From assembly GCA_008360955.1 (NCBI GenBank), contig LUCM01001928.1, positions 186,001 through 250,000 on the forward strand: 64,000 bases of DNA, read 5' to 3'. The position numbers and the translations under genes were made by a program. Source of the stretch: Fasciolopsis buskii (lineage: Eukaryota; Platyhelminthes; Trematoda; Plagiorchiida; Fasciolidae). This document shows, piece after piece, positions 59,900 to 64,000 of this stretch (position 1 is the first letter of the stretch; each line of letters opens with the position of its first letter). The notes beneath the pieces were generated by a model. That model searched no databases and was not told where the DNA came from. It saw nothing but the letters and a program-made list of their open reading frames with translations.

Positions 59900-60480
59900 T
59901 GTTTAGCGGCTGGACTCCCTAGAAGTACCTGTCCATTAAATCACCATGAATTACACGTCCACAAATAATTCAGTACTGCATCGGTCGTCGCACCCATTCA
60001 GCCTGTCTCTTCGGTCTCCAACCCAATCTCTTTGTCCCATCTGTCTACCCATAGTGTTCCCACTGCTAACGTGCACCATACTTGCAACGGTTCATTGTCG
60101 GATAGTACAGTAAGTGGTTTTCAGTCGGCTAGGTTACATTTTTTCAAGCCTCGTCAGCCTATGAATCTCGGTTCCTTCAATGTGCCCACTTTAATGCAGC
60201 CTGGCCAAGAGGCTTGTTTGGCTCTGAGACTGGACTCACTTTCGATTGATATTTGTCTGCTGCGTGAGTGAAATACGAATTTAAGATTCGAGTTTCGACA
60301 AGATATTTCCTGCACACTTCAGAAGACGAAGCGGCTCAAGCTGTGGGTCAATGCGGTGTAGCAATAGTCTTCAGTGAGAAGGCTAAAGAGCTCCATTTAG
60401 ACTAGATCCGGGTTAACAGTCGTTTGTGCGACGTGAGTATGCAGGGAACTGTGCTTACACTCGCAATGGAACCCGTGACA
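59900..60480 (+). mobile_element. RTE-like LINE fragment, 5' end and endonuclease start
   Basis: The frame from about 60032 carries the conserved start of flatworm RTE-like ORF2: NLGSFNVPTLMQPGQEACLA, then LDSLSIDICLLRE near 60223-60270 (compare LNVRTLMQPGQQACLA and SIDVCCVSETRI). After a stop, eroded endonuclease sequence continues to about 60480. The element is inactive. The RTE 3' piece at 50.5 kb is a separate copy or fragment. Confidence 0.7.
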
Positions 60481-60489
60481 AGTAATTGT

Positions 60490-63130
60490 GAGTCTAACAT
60501 CCTAGCAGCTGAAGCATCCGATACGGTTCCCACTGGTCTATTGAAATTTAGTATTGCAAAATAAAGCCTCCCTAAGTCGCTTAACTGTCACGACCAAAGA
60601 TCATCACTATCAGTGAATTCTTTCGTTGTATAAAGATCAAATACATCGAAAGTTTTACGAAAAATTCATCCATGTGAGGCTCGATTTTCTGGTACGTGAT
60701 GGTCTGTGATCTGCAAAATTCAGTGGTGAATAAGGGCGCATCATTATTGTAGTACTGAATTTTAGTAAACAGTTCAAAACCAGCCGGGTTATTCTATCGT
60801 CTAGAATATTCAACTCTCAACCGTTTGTCCTGGGTTCACTTCTCGCTTCGTTTGAGTTGGATGTCTTCCACTCATGATTCTCAACATGGCGGTGCAGTGT
60901 TTCATAGTATTCTATGTTGAAGTGGATGTGCATATCAGACGACGTGTAATTCTACAATCAAATTCAGTTCCTGTCTGTCCACAAACTGTGTTGTTTTGTT
61001 TTCTGTTGCATTTCCCAACAGATTACTGCAAGTTGAATGAAAACCAGTTTGTAGTCAAAAACAGTTCAAAGTATTTTAGGTTAAAGAAACTGATTCAGTC
61101 GTAGACATGTGGGCCGATTCACCGACAAATCTGTTCTTTTCAACCACGCTCTGTCCTAGGCATGGTGAATAAGAATTACGATGAGCACCACCACGAGTTG
61201 TTGACTATATTGCAGACAGGAAAAAGAGATGCGTATGAACGTGATAAGCATAGTCCACCTGAATTTCCATAGGAAATTTTCGCATGCCTTGATGCGAAAG
61301 TTGCATTTGGCATTCTGGATCGGGCACAAGGAATTCAGAGATGGCTTAGGTCACGGACTCCCAGATAGTATAAACACGTTCTATATCTATTGGAGATTAT
61401 ACGTCTTACTGTTTTCTTTGGCATTTCCGCGCATCGAATATTTGTTTATCAAACGAGTGCTTCAGCGAACGTTAACAATCGATTTTTTCGTGAAATAACT
61501 AGGTTTCTTTTAAATTTTCCCAAGGTCCTATACTGTGTTCCATTGTATTTGGACTTTTGTGCACGCAAATGTCCGTATTCCAGTCAAAAAGAACGCATTT
61601 GTGATCCCATCAAAATGCAGAGAACGAAAACACCGAAGTAGAAAAAAAAATCAAGTTACGAAATTTTGCAGAAAGTCATTCACGATCATCCCGCGATTGG
61701 TGAAAATTCAACCTAAGTGCGGAACAATCTGTTTCCTATGTACGTTTAGGCAGGAGGTATGTGTTAGAAGGTAGAACGTTCCCTGGCATAGGAAGGGCAT
61801 TTGTACATATCGTTGTGTAGAGGATGGGACTGATACGAAAGAATTTTCCGTGTAGATGTATCACTCTTGAGTAGATGCATATCACACAATTCGGTGCACG
61901 GTTTCTTCGGTGGTGCGAAAAATACACCACCGTTAGTTGAGCGATCCCGTCCAAGGGTTTTGAAATCTCTTCTAAATAGGCCAGCAAAATGGCGGCCGAA
62001 CAGTAGAGAAGAGCCAGATAAACATATAGATAAACAGCCAAGGGGAACGGCGCTTCGTTTAATATGGGACTGTTGCGGTCTTCTTTTAAAAAAAGCTATT
62101 CTTCTAACTGGAAATTCGAGATGACCATCTCAAGTTTTGTCGATAGCAATTCCTAAGTAGCTGACAGAATCTGCCCGTGTATTTATTCCTGTATGACCGT
62201 CTTTGACGAAAATCAAAAAAAACTGAGAACGAAATACTTGAACGCAATGATAAGACACCATGGCTTGGTTACTCTTCAGCAGCCGCTTCCCGACTCAACC
62301 GACTAATCTACTATTCAACGGAAATCCCTAATCGAGTACAGTTTCACTGAGACTATTCGAGCACAGAGTTTGTAATATGCTCGTCGTGGCCAACACGCGC
62401 GAAAACATACAATCTGAGCTGAGACCGAACCCAGTTTGCAAAATCCTTGTAAACGAACGTATTGAATTTTGGCTTCTCCGTCCAAATAGTAGAAATGCTT
62501 GAATGCCCGTTTGTGGTTGAAACTGATCGGAACAGCTCCATTGACAGAAGACCCGATAGCTCGATGCTTTACGGTTTATCAGTTTGGGCAAAGTAGTCAT
62601 ATTTCCTAGTAAGTCGAAAATCCGTTGTTTTCGTGTGATGCTTCAAAAGATATCCTTTACTCCGTGCCAGTCAACGATATCCACCAACTGTTCAAATTCA
62701 TTCTAAACAACAATTCTACAACGCAGGATACGTTGTTGTGACCGTGAAGTCAACCATCTCCATTGATTTTGCACCTTGTATGTGATAGCAAATCTTCGCG
62801 AGGAATGAGTACTTTTGCGTTTATTTTGCACGCTTGGCAATCCAGTCGGTAACTATTTGTTTCTATTTTTGAACAATATTTTAATGTCTTACCACGTTCG
62901 TTTGTCTTTGCATCGTTCGCTTTCGTTTTTTAGAACAGAGGATTAGTTGAATGGCCTTTTGCAGCTTCGGACAGGATGGTTCAACCCTTGTGTACTGCAC
63001 GAGTTGAGTGAACTTTCTCCAAGACAAAAAAAGAAAACCCTAACATGCTGGTAGCAATCAAGATAATCGATCGAGCCTTAACCTCGAAACAAAAACACTG
63101 TCTGTCTGTACCGAGGCATGGTTTGTGGTA
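60490..63130. other. No recognisable gene
   Basis: Short frames. At 62330-62590 all three minus-strand frames are open together, which points to a stop-poor composition and not to a gene. A Lys/Arg-rich plus frame at 61535-61774 has no recognised similarity. Confidence 0.5.
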
Positions 63131-63137
63131 ATGGTGT

Positions 63138-63210
63138 CGGGGTGCGTGTGGGGTTGGGGTGCGTGTGGGGTTGGGGTTGGCTGTGGGGTGGGTGTGGGGT
63201 TGGGCTTTGC
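63138..63210. repeat. G-rich minisatellite, GGGGTGCGTGTGGGGTT units
   Basis: Two near-perfect 17-nt units and further diverged GGGGTT/GGGTGT copies. The plus strand has many G runs. Minus-strand Pro/Thr/His frames here are repeat translations. Confidence 0.85.
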
Positions 63211-63219
63211 AGTGGACTT

Positions 63220-64000
63220 TTGTTCCAATTGGCAAGATCTGGCCACGGGGTTACCATGGCGCTAGGTCAAGCTGAGAGACCGTTTCTACTTTGAATTGGA
63301 CCATTGAACAGGTCCTACTCAGACAGTATTCGTGCAGCGGTGGATAAACAGCTTTGTTTTTCTTCTAATTAACCTTAATAATGATGTTTCCAGAACAATA
63401 TTAATTTGAAATTGGATCGTTTGGTCTACAAAATGACAGAAGCGATAAAACCTTAGAGAGCGAAGTAAGGGATAGGTATAGAAATCGGTTGACCAGGTGG
63501 TCTTATATGGTGAATAAAATGCCGAAATTGTCAAAAATACTTCGGTATTACGTGACGAAGCTGCGCTTATCAGGACTGTTGTATGAAGGACACAGAGAAG
63601 AATCGTGACGACACTCAGAGTTACTTGCTACAGCTTTGGTCCGGAGTGTTCTATTAAGATTCTCATATTCATGAATTCAACCTTATCATTGTACATTTGC
63701 CACAATCAACTATTTCGAAAGACAACATGAAATTCTGTTTGCCTAGTTAATTACATAGCTAGATACCTATAATTAGTTACACTTTTACAAGTGGAATGCG
63801 TTCAGATTGTCTTGACTGATCCACACGCCGTTCAGGCTGAACACTTGCTCAAGAAACAAGAGTTTCTGGATCAGAATAGACCAACACCACTGGTTTCTTG
63901 AATGAAACTTCAAGAACAATTCAACATACCCCGAACTTACTTTCGCTTAAATTACTCAGGTTTAGTTTCTGTTGCATAAGATTCAAATGTCAGAGAATTG
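63220..64000. other. No recognisable gene
   Basis: AT-rich sequence to the window end, with short frames only. Confidence 0.5.

Noticed and set aside
62328..62600. Long minus-strand frame near 62.4 kb
   Set aside because: All three minus frames are open at once, which shows stop-poor composition and not selection on one frame.
62981..63246. Pro/Thr/His-rich minus frames
   Set aside because: Translation of the G-rich minisatellite.

Overview
This window looks like eukaryotic DNA from a repeat-rich metazoan genome, most likely a digenean flatworm (Fasciola/Opisthorchis/Paragonimus-like). The evidence is GT-AG introns from 34 nt to about 9 kb, moderate GC (clearly above the schistosome value), a dense load of decayed RTE-like, CR1-like and Penelope-like retroelements of flatworm type, tRNA-derived SINE-like units, and many tri- and tetranucleotide microsatellites. 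No prokaryotic operon, phage or CRISPR structure is present. The taxon is inferred from element families and base composition, not proved.

The one gene identified with high confidence is on the minus strand, from 22302 down to 9676. It is a four-exon ETS-domain transcription factor of the E74/ELF1-2-4 type. All three splice junctions keep frame (phases 1, 1, 2), giving a 556-residue product if the ATG at 22290-22292 is the start. The protein has a glutamine-rich, Pro/Ser-rich central region and a C-terminal ETS domain. That domain keeps the recognition-helix arginines but has lost the usually invariant first tryptophan. Intron 1 (13198-22108) takes up 8.9 kb; introns 2 and 3 are about 1 kb each.

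Upstream of exon 4, at 3560-6740 on the plus strand, lies a nearly full-length but heavily mutated CR1-like LINE. Between the LINE and the ETS gene, at 8247-9083, there is an imperfect direct duplication of about 418 bp joined by a single N, which is probably an assembly artefact. From 22.3 to 64 kb the window is mostly gene-poor. It holds a third LINE family fragment running into a 776-nt gap (33.1-34.3 kb), a Penelope-like element remnant with RT and GIY-YIG parts (37.5-38.7 kb), the N-terminal part of another Penelope-like element (49.2-49.8 kb), an RTE 3' part (50.5-51.3 kb) and an RTE 5' part (59.9-60.5 kb).

Several possible exons are reported at low to moderate confidence, from open frames with good splice signals: a four-exon minus-strand gene at 54.8-56.4 kb with ATG, 34-nt intron, stop and AATAAA; minus-strand exons at 43.9-45.2 kb; and isolated plus-strand exons at 26.9, 28.0, 32.8, 42.6, 45.6, 47.5 and 57.6 kb. 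None of their products could be identified. Apart from the ETS gene and the retroelements, most of the sequence carries no recognisable signal.
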